From an uncultured Nocardioides sp. (GTDB lineage Bacteria; Actinomycetota; Actinomycetes; Propionibacteriales; Nocardioidaceae), in assembly GCF_947489365.1 (NCBI RefSeq), contig NZ_CANLDB010000008.1, forward strand, positions 156,398 to 220,397: a stretch of DNA of 64,000 nucleotides. Direction: 5' to 3'. The notes under the pieces are model-generated. The model was not told the DNA's origin and did no database searches. It saw nothing but the letters and a program-made list of their open reading frames with translations. Within the stretch, counting starts at the first letter, position 1, and each line of letters begins with the position of its first letter. Made by a program: the position numbers and the translations under genes. Positions 52,962 to 61,622 of this stretch are shown here, piece by piece.

Positions 52962-52992
52962 GCAGCCTTGCACACTCTGGGCGGGGCCTGCC

Positions 52993-53805
52993 TCAGGCGC
53001 CGACCTCGAAGCGCGCGAAGCGGGTCACGGTGGACCCGGCCTCGTCGAGCACCGTCTTGACGGACTTCTTGTTCTCCGTCACCGACGGCTGGTCGAGCAG
53101 CACGACGTCCTTGTAGAACGCGTTCACGCGACCCTCGGTGATCTTCGCGATCGCCTGCTCGGGCTTGCCCTCCTCGCGGGCGGTCGCCTCGGCGATGCTC
53201 CGCTCGTGCTCGACGACGTCCGAGGGGACCTCGTCGCGCGAGAGGAACTGCGGGCGCATCGCGGCGATCTGCATCGCGGCGGACCGCGCGGCCGCGTCGG
53301 AGCCGTCGTACTCGACCAGGACGCCCACGGCGGGCGGCAGGTCGGCGGCGCGACGGTGCAGGTAGGTCACGACCGAGCCGTCGAACCGGGCCACGCGGCC
53401 GAGCTCGATCTTCTCGCCGATCCTGACCGCGAGGCCCTCGACGAGCTCGCCGACGGTCTTGCCGTCGAGCTCGACCTTCGCCAGCGACTCGGTGTCGGTC
53501 GCGCCCGCGGCGTCGGCGGCCTCGGCGAAGCGCTGGGCGGCGCTGACGAGCTCGTCGCCCTTGGCGACGAAGTCGGTCTCGCACTTCAGCTCGACCAGCG
53601 CGTTGCCCGCGCCGGCGACGAGACCGGCGCTGGCCTCGCGCTCGGCGCCACGCTTGGCGGCCTTGGCGGCCCCTTTGACGCGGAGCACCTCGATGGCCTT
53701 CTCGAAGTCGCCGTCGGCCTCGGTGAGCGCCTTCTTGCAGTCCATCATCCCGGCGCTCGTGGCGTCACGGAGCTTCTTGACGTCGGCAGCGGTGAAGTCA
53801 GCCAT
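52993..53805 (-). CDS. tsf: Elongation factor Ts
   Basis: EF-Ts recycles EF-Tu. The 270-residue protein has VKKLRDATSAGMMDCKKALTE over about 9-29 (the TDVSIMDCKKAL-type signature), and VELKCETDFVAK. It is full length and follows rpsB. Confidence 0.97.
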   Translation of the reverse strand: MADFTAADVKKLRDATSAGMMDCKKALTEADGDFEKAIEVLRVKGAAKAAKRGAEREASAGLVAGAGNALVELKCETDFVAKGDELVSAAQRFAEAADAAGATDTESLAKVELDGKTVGELVEGLAVRIGEKIELGRVARFDGSVVTYLHRRAADLPPAVGVLVEYDGSDAAARSAAMQIAAMRPQFLSRDEVPSDVVEHERSIAEATAREEGKPEQAIAKITEGRVNAFYKDVVLLDQPSVTENKKSVKTVLDEAGSTVTRFARFEVGA

Positions 53806-53865
53806 GGTCCTTCTTCCTCTGGGTCATCGGGCGGGTCCTCGTACGGCGAGGACGGCTCGGGTGGG

Positions 53866-54849
53866 TCAGTCGGCCTTCGCGGGCTCGGGGGCCTCGGTCG
53901 ACTCGGCAGCGGCCTCGGCGGGGGCGTCGGCAGCGGCCTCGGCGGGGGCGTCGGCGGGAGCACCCGCAGGCTCCGGCGCGGCGACCTCGGCGGACTCGGC
54001 GGCGGCACCGGTGGCCTCGGCGGCCGGGGTGTCACCGGCCTCGCCGGAGGTGGCGGCGGTCGCGGCCTTCTCGGCGTCGCCGGCCAGGAGCTCGCGCTCC
54101 CACTCGGCCAGCGGCTCCTCGGCGGTGCCGGACTGGGCCTCGCCGCCCTCGCGGGCGCCGGAACGGGCGATGAGGCCCTCGGCGACGGCGTCGGCGATGA
54201 CGCGGGTCAGCAGGCCCACCGCGCGGATGGCGTCGTCGTTGCCCGGGATCGGGAAGTCGACCTCGTCCGGGTCGCAGTTGGTGTCCAGGATGCCGATGAT
54301 CGGGATCCGGAGCTTGCGGGCCTCCTCTACGGCGAGGTGCTCCTTCTTGGTGTCGACGACCCAGACGGCGGCGGGCGTGCGGCCCATGTCGCGGATGCCG
54401 CCCAGGGTGCGGTCGAGCTTGTCGCGCTCACGCTTGAGCTGCAGGAGCTCCTTCTTGGTGCGGCCCGACCCGGCGACGTCGTCGAAGTCCAGCTCGTCCA
54501 GCTCCTTGAGCCGGTTGATCCGCTGGTGCACGGTCTGGAAGTTGGTGAGCATGCCGCCGAGCCAGCGCTGGTTCACGTAGGGCATGCCCACGCGGGTGGC
54601 CTGCTCGGCGATGGCCTCCTGGGCCTGCTTCTTCGTGCCGACGAACATGATGCTGCCGCCCTTGGCGACCGTGTCCTTGATGAAGGCGAAGGAGCGGTCG
54701 ATGTAGGCCAGCGACTGCTGCAGGTCGATGATGTAGATGCCGTTGCGGTCGGTGAGGATGAACCGCTTCATCTTCGGGTTCCAGCGACGGGTCTGGTGAC
54801 CGAAGTGGACGCCGCTCTCGAGGAGCTGGCGCATGGTGACGACTGCCAT
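53866..54849 (-). CDS. rpsB: 30S ribosomal protein S2 with long acidic tail
   Basis: S2 has the standard core (MRQLLESGVHFGHQTRRWNP, IIDLQQSLAYID, PGNDDAIRAVGLLTRVIADA). After about residue 250 the protein continues with a 75-residue Ala/Glu/Pro tail that includes near-repeats of ADAPAEAA. The tail is longer than in most S2 proteins and is probably disordered. The ATG at 54849 is the family start. Confidence 0.95.
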   Translation of the reverse strand: MAVVTMRQLLESGVHFGHQTRRWNPKMKRFILTDRNGIYIIDLQQSLAYIDRSFAFIKDTVAKGGSIMFVGTKKQAQEAIAEQATRVGMPYVNQRWLGGMLTNFQTVHQRINRLKELDELDFDDVAGSGRTKKELLQLKRERDKLDRTLGGIRDMGRTPAAVWVVDTKKEHLAVEEARKLRIPIIGILDTNCDPDEVDFPIPGNDDAIRAVGLLTRVIADAVAEGLIARSGAREGGEAQSGTAEEPLAEWERELLAGDAEKAATAATSGEAGDTPAAEATGAAAESAEVAAPEPAGAPADAPAEAAADAPAEAAAESTEAPEPAKAD

Positions 54850-55124
54850 GGTGGTGCCTCTTCCTGGGCGGGGCCGCCGGCCGCGCTGACGCGCGGGAGG
54901 CTCCCCTGTAGTTCTCGGTTTGTCGCCGCCGACGGTCGTCGGTGGCCCTGACGCTCGCGCGCGACCCCACCCGCCTCCCGACACGGGGTCGGGTCGCGGG
55001 ACCTGGAGGTCGTCGCCCACGGGAGACCGGGACCCGGGGGCCCCGTCGCGGTCTGCGAGCGTGCGAAGTCAGCCCACGCGGGGCTGCTGACGCCAGCGTA
55101 GTCCAGCCCGTCGGACGGTCCTAA
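54850..55124 (-). promoter_or_regulatory. rpsB promoter and long leader
   Basis: On the minus strand TTAGGA (55119-55124) and TACGCT (55095-55100), 18 bases apart, form a good promoter. The transcript would have a leader of about 240 bases with many GC-rich inverted repeats. In other bacteria S2 represses its own synthesis through the rpsB leader, which could apply here. No reading frame is supported in this stretch. Confidence 0.6.
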
Positions 55125-55242
55125 TCAGGTGGAGACAGCCCCCGGGGCCCGATTCCGTCCCCACGACCCGCGGCCGTCGCGCTCGTCCACAGGCTGTGGC
55201 AGCCCCCACCGCGGCCGGCGCCCCGGCGCGTGGACTGGGCGG

Positions 55243-55827
55243 ATGAGAAGACGACTGCTGCCCCTCGTGCTCGGCGTGCTCGCCCTGGTCCTGCTGGGCT
55301 CACCGCCCGCCGCGGCGGCCCGCTCGGCGGACGCGGTGCCCGTCGGCACCTGGCCCCTGCCGGGCGTCCCCGAGGTCGTCGCCTCCTTCGACCCGCCGAC
55401 GACGCCGTACGGGCGGGGGCACCGCGGGGTCGACCTCGCGGGGTGGGTGGGTGCGCCGGTGCGGGCCGCCCTGCCGGGCACCGTGACGTACGCCGGCTCG
55501 CTGGCCGGGCGTGGTGTCGTCGTCGTGGACCACGGGCCGACGCGGACGACGTACCAGCCGGTGGCCGCGTCGGCCGCGGTCGGCGACGTCGTCGGGGCCG
55601 GCGCGGTGATCGGCCACCTCGCCGCCGCCGGCAGTCACTGCGCGCCGCGGGCCTGCCTGCACTGGGGCTGGATCGAGGGCGAGACCTACCTCGACCCGCT
55701 GCTGCTGGTCGGCGCCGGCCCGGTGCGGCTGCTCCCGCTGGACGGCCTGCCGGCCCCGGCGCCCTGGCAGCCCCTGACGACGTGGTGGTCGGCGCAGGCT
55801 CAGGCGCGCGGGTGGGCCTGGCGGTAG
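55243..55827 (+). CDS. Exported M23-family peptidoglycan endopeptidase
   Basis: A 194-residue protein with a Sec-type signal (RRRLLPLVLGVLALVLLG ... AAA) and an M23 domain: HRGVDLAG (zinc His and Asp) and, near the end, CLHWGWIEG. In active M23 enzymes the last motif is HxH; here it reads LHWGW, and the first His of the pair is not obvious. It may be weak or inactive as a protease. It is divergent from rpsB and overlaps the end of xerC. Confidence 0.82.
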   Translation: MRRRLLPLVLGVLALVLLGSPPAAAARSADAVPVGTWPLPGVPEVVASFDPPTTPYGRGHRGVDLAGWVGAPVRAALPGTVTYAGSLAGRGVVVVDHGPTRTTYQPVAASAAVGDVVGAGAVIGHLAAAGSHCAPRACLHWGWIEGETYLDPLLLVGAGPVRLLPLDGLPAPAPWQPLTTWWSAQAQARGWAWR

Positions 55828-56777
55828 GCGCGGCGCAGCCGGTCGGTCGTCACGTGGGTGTAGCGCTGCGTCGTGGCCAGCGAGGCGTGGCCCAGGAGCT
55901 CCTGGACGCTGCGGAGGTCCGCCCCGCCCTCGAGCAGGTGGGTGGCCGCGGAGTGCCGCAGGCCGTGCGGGCCGATGTCGGGGGCGCCGGGGACCTCGGC
56001 GATCCGGCGGTGCACCAGCGTGCGGACGGCGCGCTGGTCGAGGCGGCCGCCGCGGGTGCCGAGGAGGAGCGCCGGGCCGGAGGTGGGGGTGGCGAGCCGG
56101 GGACGGCCGGTCCGCAGCCAGGCGGCGAGGGCCCGCTCGGCGGGCTGGCCGAACGGCACCGTCCGTTCCTTGCGGCCCTTGCCCAGGACCCGCAGGACGC
56201 GGCGGCCGCCGTCCACGTCGTCGACGTCGAGGCCGCACAGCTCCCCGACGCGGACCCCCGTGGCGTACAGCAGCTCGAGGACGGCGACGTCGCGCAGGCC
56301 CGTCGGGGAGTCGTCCACCACGGCGTCGACCGCGGCGCGGATCAGGTCGGAGGCCTCGTGGGCGCTGAGCACCGCGGGCAGCGTCTGGTGGGCCCGCGGG
56401 GAGGCGAGCGCGGCCCCCGGGTCGGACGCCGTCCGCCCCGTGCGGGCCAGCCAGGCGGTGAAGACCCGGGCGGCCGTCGCCCGGCGGGCCAGCGTCGTCC
56501 GCGCCTTGCCGGTGCTCTGCTGCAGCGCGAGCCAGCTGCGCAGCGTGCGCAGGTCGAGGTCCGCCGGGGCGTCGCGCCCCATCCGGCGGGCGTGCTCGAG
56601 GAGGCCCGCGACGTCCGCCAGGTAGGCCCGGGCCGTGTGGGCGCTGACGTCCCGCTCGGCGACGAGGTGGCGCTCGTAGTCGGCGAGGACCTCGCACATG
56701 GCCTCGGACAGGCCCTCCGGGCCCCCCAGACCCTCCGCCCCGCCGGGGGTCCGGTCGTCCGCCGCCGACTCGCTCAC
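55800..56777 (-). CDS. xerC: Tyrosine recombinase, XerC family
   Basis: A 325-residue recombinase with the SAM-like core-binding domain and catalytic residues Arg (ATGVRVGEL), Lys (GKGRKERTVPF), His-x-x-Arg (HGLRHSAATHLL), His (LLGHASLATT) and Tyr (QRYTHV). It is likely the chromosome dimer-resolving Xer protein, common beside dprA. It ends inside the 3' end of the M23 gene. The N-terminus before VLADYERHLV is probably unstructured. Confidence 0.9.
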   Translation of the reverse strand: MSESAADDRTPGGAEGLGGPEGLSEAMCEVLADYERHLVAERDVSAHTARAYLADVAGLLEHARRMGRDAPADLDLRTLRSWLALQQSTGKARTTLARRATAARVFTAWLARTGRTASDPGAALASPRAHQTLPAVLSAHEASDLIRAAVDAVVDDSPTGLRDVAVLELLYATGVRVGELCGLDVDDVDGGRRVLRVLGKGRKERTVPFGQPAERALAAWLRTGRPRLATPTSGPALLLGTRGGRLDQRAVRTLVHRRIAEVPGAPDIGPHGLRHSAATHLLEGGADLRSVQELLGHASLATTQRYTHVTTDRLRRAYRQAHPRA

Positions 56778-56835
56778 CCGGCGAGGCTAGGCCGCACCGG
56801 CCCCGGGGCGGGGGTGCCGCGCCTGTCGGACGCCG

Positions 56836-57993
56836 TCAGTCCATCGCGAGCGGACCCAGCCGCCAGCCGTGCTCGTCGCGCTCGACGTGGCCGCCCTCCT
56901 CGAGCCGGGCGAGCGTGCCCTGCACCTCGACGACCCCGAGGCCCGCGGCCCGGGCGACGGAGTCGGCGCGTGCCCCCTGGCCGACGGGGACGCCGTCGAG
57001 CACCTGCCGCTGCCGGGCGGTCAGCCGGTCGCGGGGACGGTCCGGTGCCCGCGGCACCGTCACGAGGTGCTCCCCCGCGACGCCGAGGACCTCCAGCACG
57101 TCCTCGCCGCACGTCACGAGCGTCGCCGCCCCCTCCCGCACGAGCTGGTGCACCCCGGCGGAGGAGGCGCTGGTCACCGGCCCCGGCACCCCGAGGACGG
57201 GGCGCAGGAGGCGACCGGCCCAGTTCGCGGTGTTGAGGGCCCCGCTGCGCACGGCGGCCTCGACGACCACCGTGCCGGTCGTCATCGCCGCGATGAGGCG
57301 GTTGCGGGCCAGGAAGCGGATGCGCTGCGGCGCGGCGCCCGGCGGGGCCTCCGAGACCACGGCACCCTCCCGCGCCAGGTGGGCGAGCAGCCGCTCGTGG
57401 CCGCGGGGGTAGACACGGTCGGCACCGCAGGCCAGCACCGCCACGGTCCGTCCCTCGGCCGCCAGGGCACCGGTGTGGGCGCGGTAGTCGATCCCGAACG
57501 CCGCTCCCGACACGACGGTCCTGCCGGCGGCCGCCACGGTGGCGGCGAGGTCGGCGGCCACCACGTTGCCGTACGACGTCGACGAGCGCGCGCCGACCAC
57601 GGCGACGGCGCCCGCGACCTCGTCGAGCCGCAGCGGGCCCCGGACCCACAGGCCGAGGGGCGGCCCGCCCCGCTCCTGCACGGAGGAGACGCCGGCCAGG
57701 TCGTCGAGGCCCGGCGGCCACTCGGGGTCGCCCGGGATGACGAAGCGCAGGCCGAGGCGGTCCGCCCGCTCCAGCTCCTGGACGCCGTCGGTCGCGCTGA
57801 GCCGGGCTCCGTAGTCGGTGCGGACACCGGCGAGGTCGCGCTCGTTGCTGAGCGCGGTGTGCATCTGCACCCCGCCGATCTCGGCGACCAGGCCGGTGCA
57901 GCGGGTGTCACCCGGCTCGAAGACCCGGCTTAGCTCGGCGCGGGCGACCCGCTCGGCCTCGAGGTCGACCGCGGCGGGGGCGTCCGCCGTCAC
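56836..57993 (-). CDS. dprA: DNA-processing protein DprA
   Basis: DprA loads RecA on incoming single-stranded DNA. The 385-residue protein has the Rossmann core VAVVGARSSTSYGN, VSGAAFGIDYRAHTGAL, LACGADRVYP and RFLARNRLIAAMT, and a C-terminal winged-helix domain. The GTG at 57993 overlaps the comM remnant's stop (GTGA), so DprA translation depends on the transcript from the disrupted comM region. Confidence 0.95.
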   Translation of the reverse strand: MTADAPAAVDLEAERVARAELSRVFEPGDTRCTGLVAEIGGVQMHTALSNERDLAGVRTDYGARLSATDGVQELERADRLGLRFVIPGDPEWPPGLDDLAGVSSVQERGGPPLGLWVRGPLRLDEVAGAVAVVGARSSTSYGNVVAADLAATVAAAGRTVVSGAAFGIDYRAHTGALAAEGRTVAVLACGADRVYPRGHERLLAHLAREGAVVSEAPPGAAPQRIRFLARNRLIAAMTTGTVVVEAAVRSGALNTANWAGRLLRPVLGVPGPVTSASSAGVHQLVREGAATLVTCGEDVLEVLGVAGEHLVTVPRAPDRPRDRLTARQRQVLDGVPVGQGARADSVARAAGLGVVEVQGTLARLEEGGHVERDEHGWRLGPLAMD

Positions 57994-59357
57994 CGGGCAC
58001 CCGCCGGGAGCCCGGGACCGGTGCTGAGCAGCGGCTCGCCGGTCCGCAGCCGCAGGGCCACCTCGACCTCGGCGCGGTCGGGCACCACGTCCGCGCCGGA
58101 GCGCACCGAGGCCAGGTCGGCGACGGTCCAGGCGAGGCGGTGCACCCGGGCGCCCCCGCGGCTCGACAACCGACCGCTGAAGACGGCCTCGCGCAGCAGG
58201 GCGGTGGCCTCGTCGCCGAGCGGGTAGTCGTGGGCAAGCCTCGTGCCGGGGGCCTGGCCGTTGAGGCGCCAGCTCTCGGCGGCGTACCGGCGCACCTGGC
58301 GCGCCCGCGCCGCCGCCACCCGGGCGCGCACCTCCGCGGAGGTCTCGACCACCGCGAACGGGTCGACCTCCCCGCGGCGCAGGGGCTCGACGTGGCGGGT
58401 GACGTCGATGCGGTCGGCCACGGGGCCGGTGACCCGGGAGCGGTAGGCGCGGCGCTTCACCTCGGTGCAGTCGCACCGGTCGAGCGCCGGGCTGTGGTGG
58501 TACTTCCCGCAGGGGCAGGGGTTGCTGGCCAGCACGACCATCCCGCCCGCGGGGAGGCGCACCGACTCGTCGCTGCGCGCGATGGTCACGTCGCCGCTCT
58601 CGAGCGGCTCCCGCAGCGCCTCGATGACGTCCGCGCGGAACAGCGGGAACTCGTCGAGGAACAGGACACCGGCGTGGGCACGGCTGATCTCCCCGGGACG
58701 GACCTGGCCGCTGCCGCCACCGATCAGGCTGGCCTTGCTGGCGTCGTGGTGGGGCGCCGAGAACGGCGCGCGCACCAGCCGCCCGTCGCCGGGCTCCAGC
58801 GCCCCGGCGAGCGAGTGGATGGCGGTGAGCTCGAGCGACTCCTCCGCGGTCAGCGGCGGCAGGATCGTGGGGATCCGCTCCGCGATGCTGGTCTTGCCCG
58901 CGCCCTTCGGGCCGGACAGCAGCAGGTGGTGGGCGCCGGCGGCGGCGACCTCGACGGCGTACTTGACGTCGGCGAGGCCGTGCAGGTCGGCGAGGTCCAC
59001 CTCGTCGAGGCGTCGCTCGGTCCGCCACGAGAGCAGCCGGGTGCCCGACATCGGCGCGACGGGCTCGGCCTCGGGCGGCTCCTCCCCCGTCAGGCAGGCG
59101 ACGACCTGGGCGAGCGAGCGCACGCCGAGCACCGTCGTCCCCGGCACCATCGCCGCCTCACCGGCCTGCGGCTCGGGCACGAAGACCCGTCGCAGGCCCC
59201 GGTCGGCGGCGGCCAGGACCATCGGGAGCACCCCGGGCACCGACCGCAGGCCGCCGTCGAGGGTGAGCTCGCCGATGAAGACGGTGCCGTCGAGGCACGC
59301 GGGCGGGACCGTGCCGGACGCGCCGAGGATCGCGGTCGCGATGGCGAGGTCGAATGC
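57990..59357 (-). pseudogene. comM: comM (YifB, Mg-chelatase-like ATPase), 5' end lost at an insertion junction
   Basis: The frame retains Walker A (GPKGAGKTS), Walker B (VLFLDEF) and the zinc-like NPCPCGKYHHSP, and ends normally. Upstream of the first possible start (GTG 59240) homology continues in frame back to FDLAIATAILGASG at about 59357. A stop codon appears just beyond (59373-59375). Intact relatives have about 75-80 more residues before this point. So the 5' end is missing and non-homologous sequence begins at about 59,358. ComM helps natural transformation and is a known insertion target in other bacteria (AbaR islands in Acinetobacter). Confidence 0.88.
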
Positions 59358-59363
59358 CGCGCG

Positions 59364-59381
59364 GTGACACGTCTACGTGTC
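59364..59381. other. Sequence at the comM/element junction
   Basis: GACACGTCTACGTGTCGG, an imperfect inverted repeat, lies just past the last comM-homologous codon, followed by CAGGTG-N6-CACCTG at about 59390-59407. These are candidates for the integrase arm or the attachment core. Without the other end of the element the core cannot be fixed. Confidence 0.4.
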
Positions 59382-59445
59382 GGCCCGCACAGGTGTGACA
59401 GCACCTGACGGGCCTAGGCACTAGCCCCCAAGGAGGGCCAGCACC

Positions 59446-59799
59446 ATGACCGCACTCTGCACCACCCCACCGATCCGCCCGACCTTCGACGTCTGCCCGC
59501 CCTGGTGTGCCGGCCACCAGGACGGCTACCAGCGCTGGGAGCAGCACAACGACGGCACCATCCGTCGATACCACGACGATCACGGCGTCGTGGTCGGCGA
59601 CGTCACCGTGACCGTCGGTGTCGAGGAGGTGCTCGAGCAGGGTCTGCAGGCGCCCCGCGTCAACGTCACGCTCGAGAACCTCGACAACAGCGACTTCACC
59701 GAGCTGGCCGACGGTGACGCCCACGAGCTCGGCATGGCGATCGTCCGCGCAGCCGACACCGCCCGCCGGTTTCGTCTCGCCCAGGAGGCTGGCCGATGA
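59446..59799 (+). CDS. DUF6907-like small protein 1
   Basis: A 117-residue protein with the early Cys/His patch CPPWCAGH, an acidic middle (VNVTLENLDNSDFTELADGDAHELG) and a helical end. This pattern matches DUF6907, common on actinobacterial mobile elements and of unknown function. AGGAGGG precedes the ATG. It overlaps the next gene by 4 bases. Confidence 0.75.
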   Translation: MTALCTTPPIRPTFDVCPPWCAGHQDGYQRWEQHNDGTIRRYHDDHGVVVGDVTVTVGVEEVLEQGLQAPRVNVTLENLDNSDFTELADGDAHELGMAIVRAADTARRFRLAQEAGR

Positions 59800-60134
59800 G
59801 CACCACAGCCGTCCGCGTCTGGTGCCCGGACTGGTGCACCGTGACCGAGCAGACCCACCTGGATGACCTCCGCAACAACGATGGCGAGGTCATCCACAGC
59901 AGCGACGACTTCGGCCACGTCGACAGCGAGGACTACGCCCTCTCAGCCATCGGCTCCCCCGACGGGGTCCTGCGCCCCGAGGACCCCTCGCACGCCCTGG
60001 TCATGTGCATGGCCGGCAATGGCGAGCTCGTCCACCCCGACGACATGGAGCGCCACGCCCGCGCGCTACTCGACATGGTCGCACGCGCCCGCAGTAGGCA
60101 GAGGGAGCGTCAGGATGACCCTGGCAGTCACTGA
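59796..60134 (+). CDS. DUF6907-like small protein 2
   Basis: A 112-residue protein with CPDWCTVTEQTH at the start, echoing CPPWCAGH of the preceding gene, an acidic middle and a basic helical tail. It is probably a diverged paralogue. ATGA overlap with its upstream neighbour; its end overlaps the next gene's start by about 20 bases. Confidence 0.7.
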   Translation: MSTTAVRVWCPDWCTVTEQTHLDDLRNNDGEVIHSSDDFGHVDSEDYALSAIGSPDGVLRPEDPSHALVMCMAGNGELVHPDDMERHARALLDMVARARSRQRERQDDPGSH

Positions 60135-60654
60135 AGAGCGTTTACGGCTCACTGCTTGCTCATTCGCGGGGCACGCACGACTGATGGACATTCAGACGGG
60201 CAAGTACGACCCGCTGACTCACCTCGCCGACGAACGTTTCGCCGGCGTGAGACTCCGGTGGGGCCCCACAGGCGAAGGACGGTGGGCCACCACACAGTGG
60301 TGGACGACCGAGGCCGGCACCCCGATGGGCACCATCACCCTCCGACGAGGACTGACCTCCGCTGAGACGCGCTCGACCTTGGCTCACGAACTTGTCCACG
60401 TCGAGCGCGGCCCCTGCGCCACGACCGAGGCAGCCACCGACGAACTAGTCGCTCTCGACGAGGGCATCACGGACTTCGTGGCCGCCGCTCGCCTGCTACC
60501 GACCGCTGCTCTGGCAGGCCTGAGCGAGGGCGTCGCCCATCGCGGTGTCGAAACCGTCGCCCTCGAGTTAGAGGTCGACGTCCGCACCGTCGAGGTCGGG
60601 ATAGCGCTCGCCGCAGCGGCAGCCGCCTGGGCTGACGCAGATGGAGACGCATGA
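60115..60654 (+). CDS. ImmA/IrrE-type zinc peptidase-like protein
   Basis: A 179-residue protein. TLAHELVHVERG supplies HExxH (HELVH), and the following ATDELVALDEG adds conserved acids, which fits the ImmA/IrrE-type metallopeptidase group. Family members cleave repressors to release mobile-element genes. The target here is unknown. The N-terminal third has no recognised domain. Confidence 0.65.
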   Translation: MTLAVTEERLRLTACSFAGHARLMDIQTGKYDPLTHLADERFAGVRLRWGPTGEGRWATTQWWTTEAGTPMGTITLRRGLTSAETRSTLAHELVHVERGPCATTEAATDELVALDEGITDFVAAARLLPTAALAGLSEGVAHRGVETVALELEVDVRTVEVGIALAAAAAAWADADGDA

Positions 60655-60768
60655 ACGCCAACTTGCTCCCTCTGCGAGCTCCACCATCAGCCCGCCCCAC
60701 ACCGGGGCGGGCTGACTCCGCGTCTGAACCCGCCAAGTGGCGGCTTCATCCCGACCCCGAGAGGCACC

Positions 60769-61608
60769 ATGACCGACCAACCCACACCTGCGGGATATCC
60801 CGCAGCCGAGCCCGCCGTCGAGATCGTCGAGGTCTCCCCCGCGCTCGCCGAGACCTGGCTGAGCCGCAACCCGAACAACCGGAACCTGCGCCGGCCCGTG
60901 GTCGACGGCTACGCCCGCGACATGGAAGCCGGACGCTGGCGCCTGAACGGCGAGACGGTGAAGTTCTCCGCCGACGGCCAGCTCTTCGACGGTCAGCACC
61001 GCCTCAACGCCATCGTCCAGGCAGGCGCCACCGTGCCGATGGTCATCGTGCGCGGCCTGACCCCCGACGTGATGCCCACCGTCGATGCCGGCGCCAAGCG
61101 CACCTACTCCGACGCCCTCAAGCTCACCGGCGAGGAGAACACCGCCACCCTCGCCGCGGTCTGCCGACGAGCGGTGATGTGGGAGCGCGGGATGCGCACC
61201 AACACCGGAGCCATCAGGCCCACGCCGCTCGAGATGGACGACTGGCTCACCCGCCACCCCGAGATCCGCAACAGCGCAGACCTCGCCAACCGCCTGGCCT
61301 CCCGCGAGCGCCTACCCGCATCTGTCATCGGGCTCTGTCACTGGCTGTTCAGCGAGCTCGACGGCGACGCAGCAACGACCTTCTTCCTCCGCGTCGCAGA
61401 CGGCGATGGCCTCGCCGCCACCGACCCCATCGCCGTGCTGCGCAACCGCGTCACCCGGCTGCGGCTGTCCGGCGGACGCATCAACGAGACCGAGGGGTTA
61501 GCTCTCACCATCCGGGCATGGAACGCCCACCGCGACGGCGAGACCCGAACCAAGCTGCAGATGCCGCGGGGCGGGCTCACGAACGAGAACTTCCCGGTGC
61601 CGCGGTAA
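60769..61608 (+). CDS. ParB-like DGQHR-domain protein
   Basis: A 279-residue protein with FDGQHRLNAI (about 73-82), the DGxHR motif of ParB/Srx-fold proteins, and VEVSPALAETWLSRNPNNRNLRR before it. A C-terminal helical part is unassigned. Relatives on phages and plasmids include nucleases and DNA-modifying factors. It is separated from the preceding gene by 114 bases with no clear feature. Confidence 0.7.
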   Translation: MTDQPTPAGYPAAEPAVEIVEVSPALAETWLSRNPNNRNLRRPVVDGYARDMEAGRWRLNGETVKFSADGQLFDGQHRLNAIVQAGATVPMVIVRGLTPDVMPTVDAGAKRTYSDALKLTGEENTATLAAVCRRAVMWERGMRTNTGAIRPTPLEMDDWLTRHPEIRNSADLANRLASRERLPASVIGLCHWLFSELDGDAATTFFLRVADGDGLAATDPIAVLRNRVTRLRLSGGRINETEGLALTIRAWNAHRDGETRTKLQMPRGGLTNENFPVPR

Positions 61609-61622
61609 CTGTCAGCGTAGCC

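Noticed and set aside
55800..56777. Integrase of the comM element
   Set aside because: This tyrosine recombinase is outside the element boundary, in the conserved housekeeping order, and has XerC-type features.
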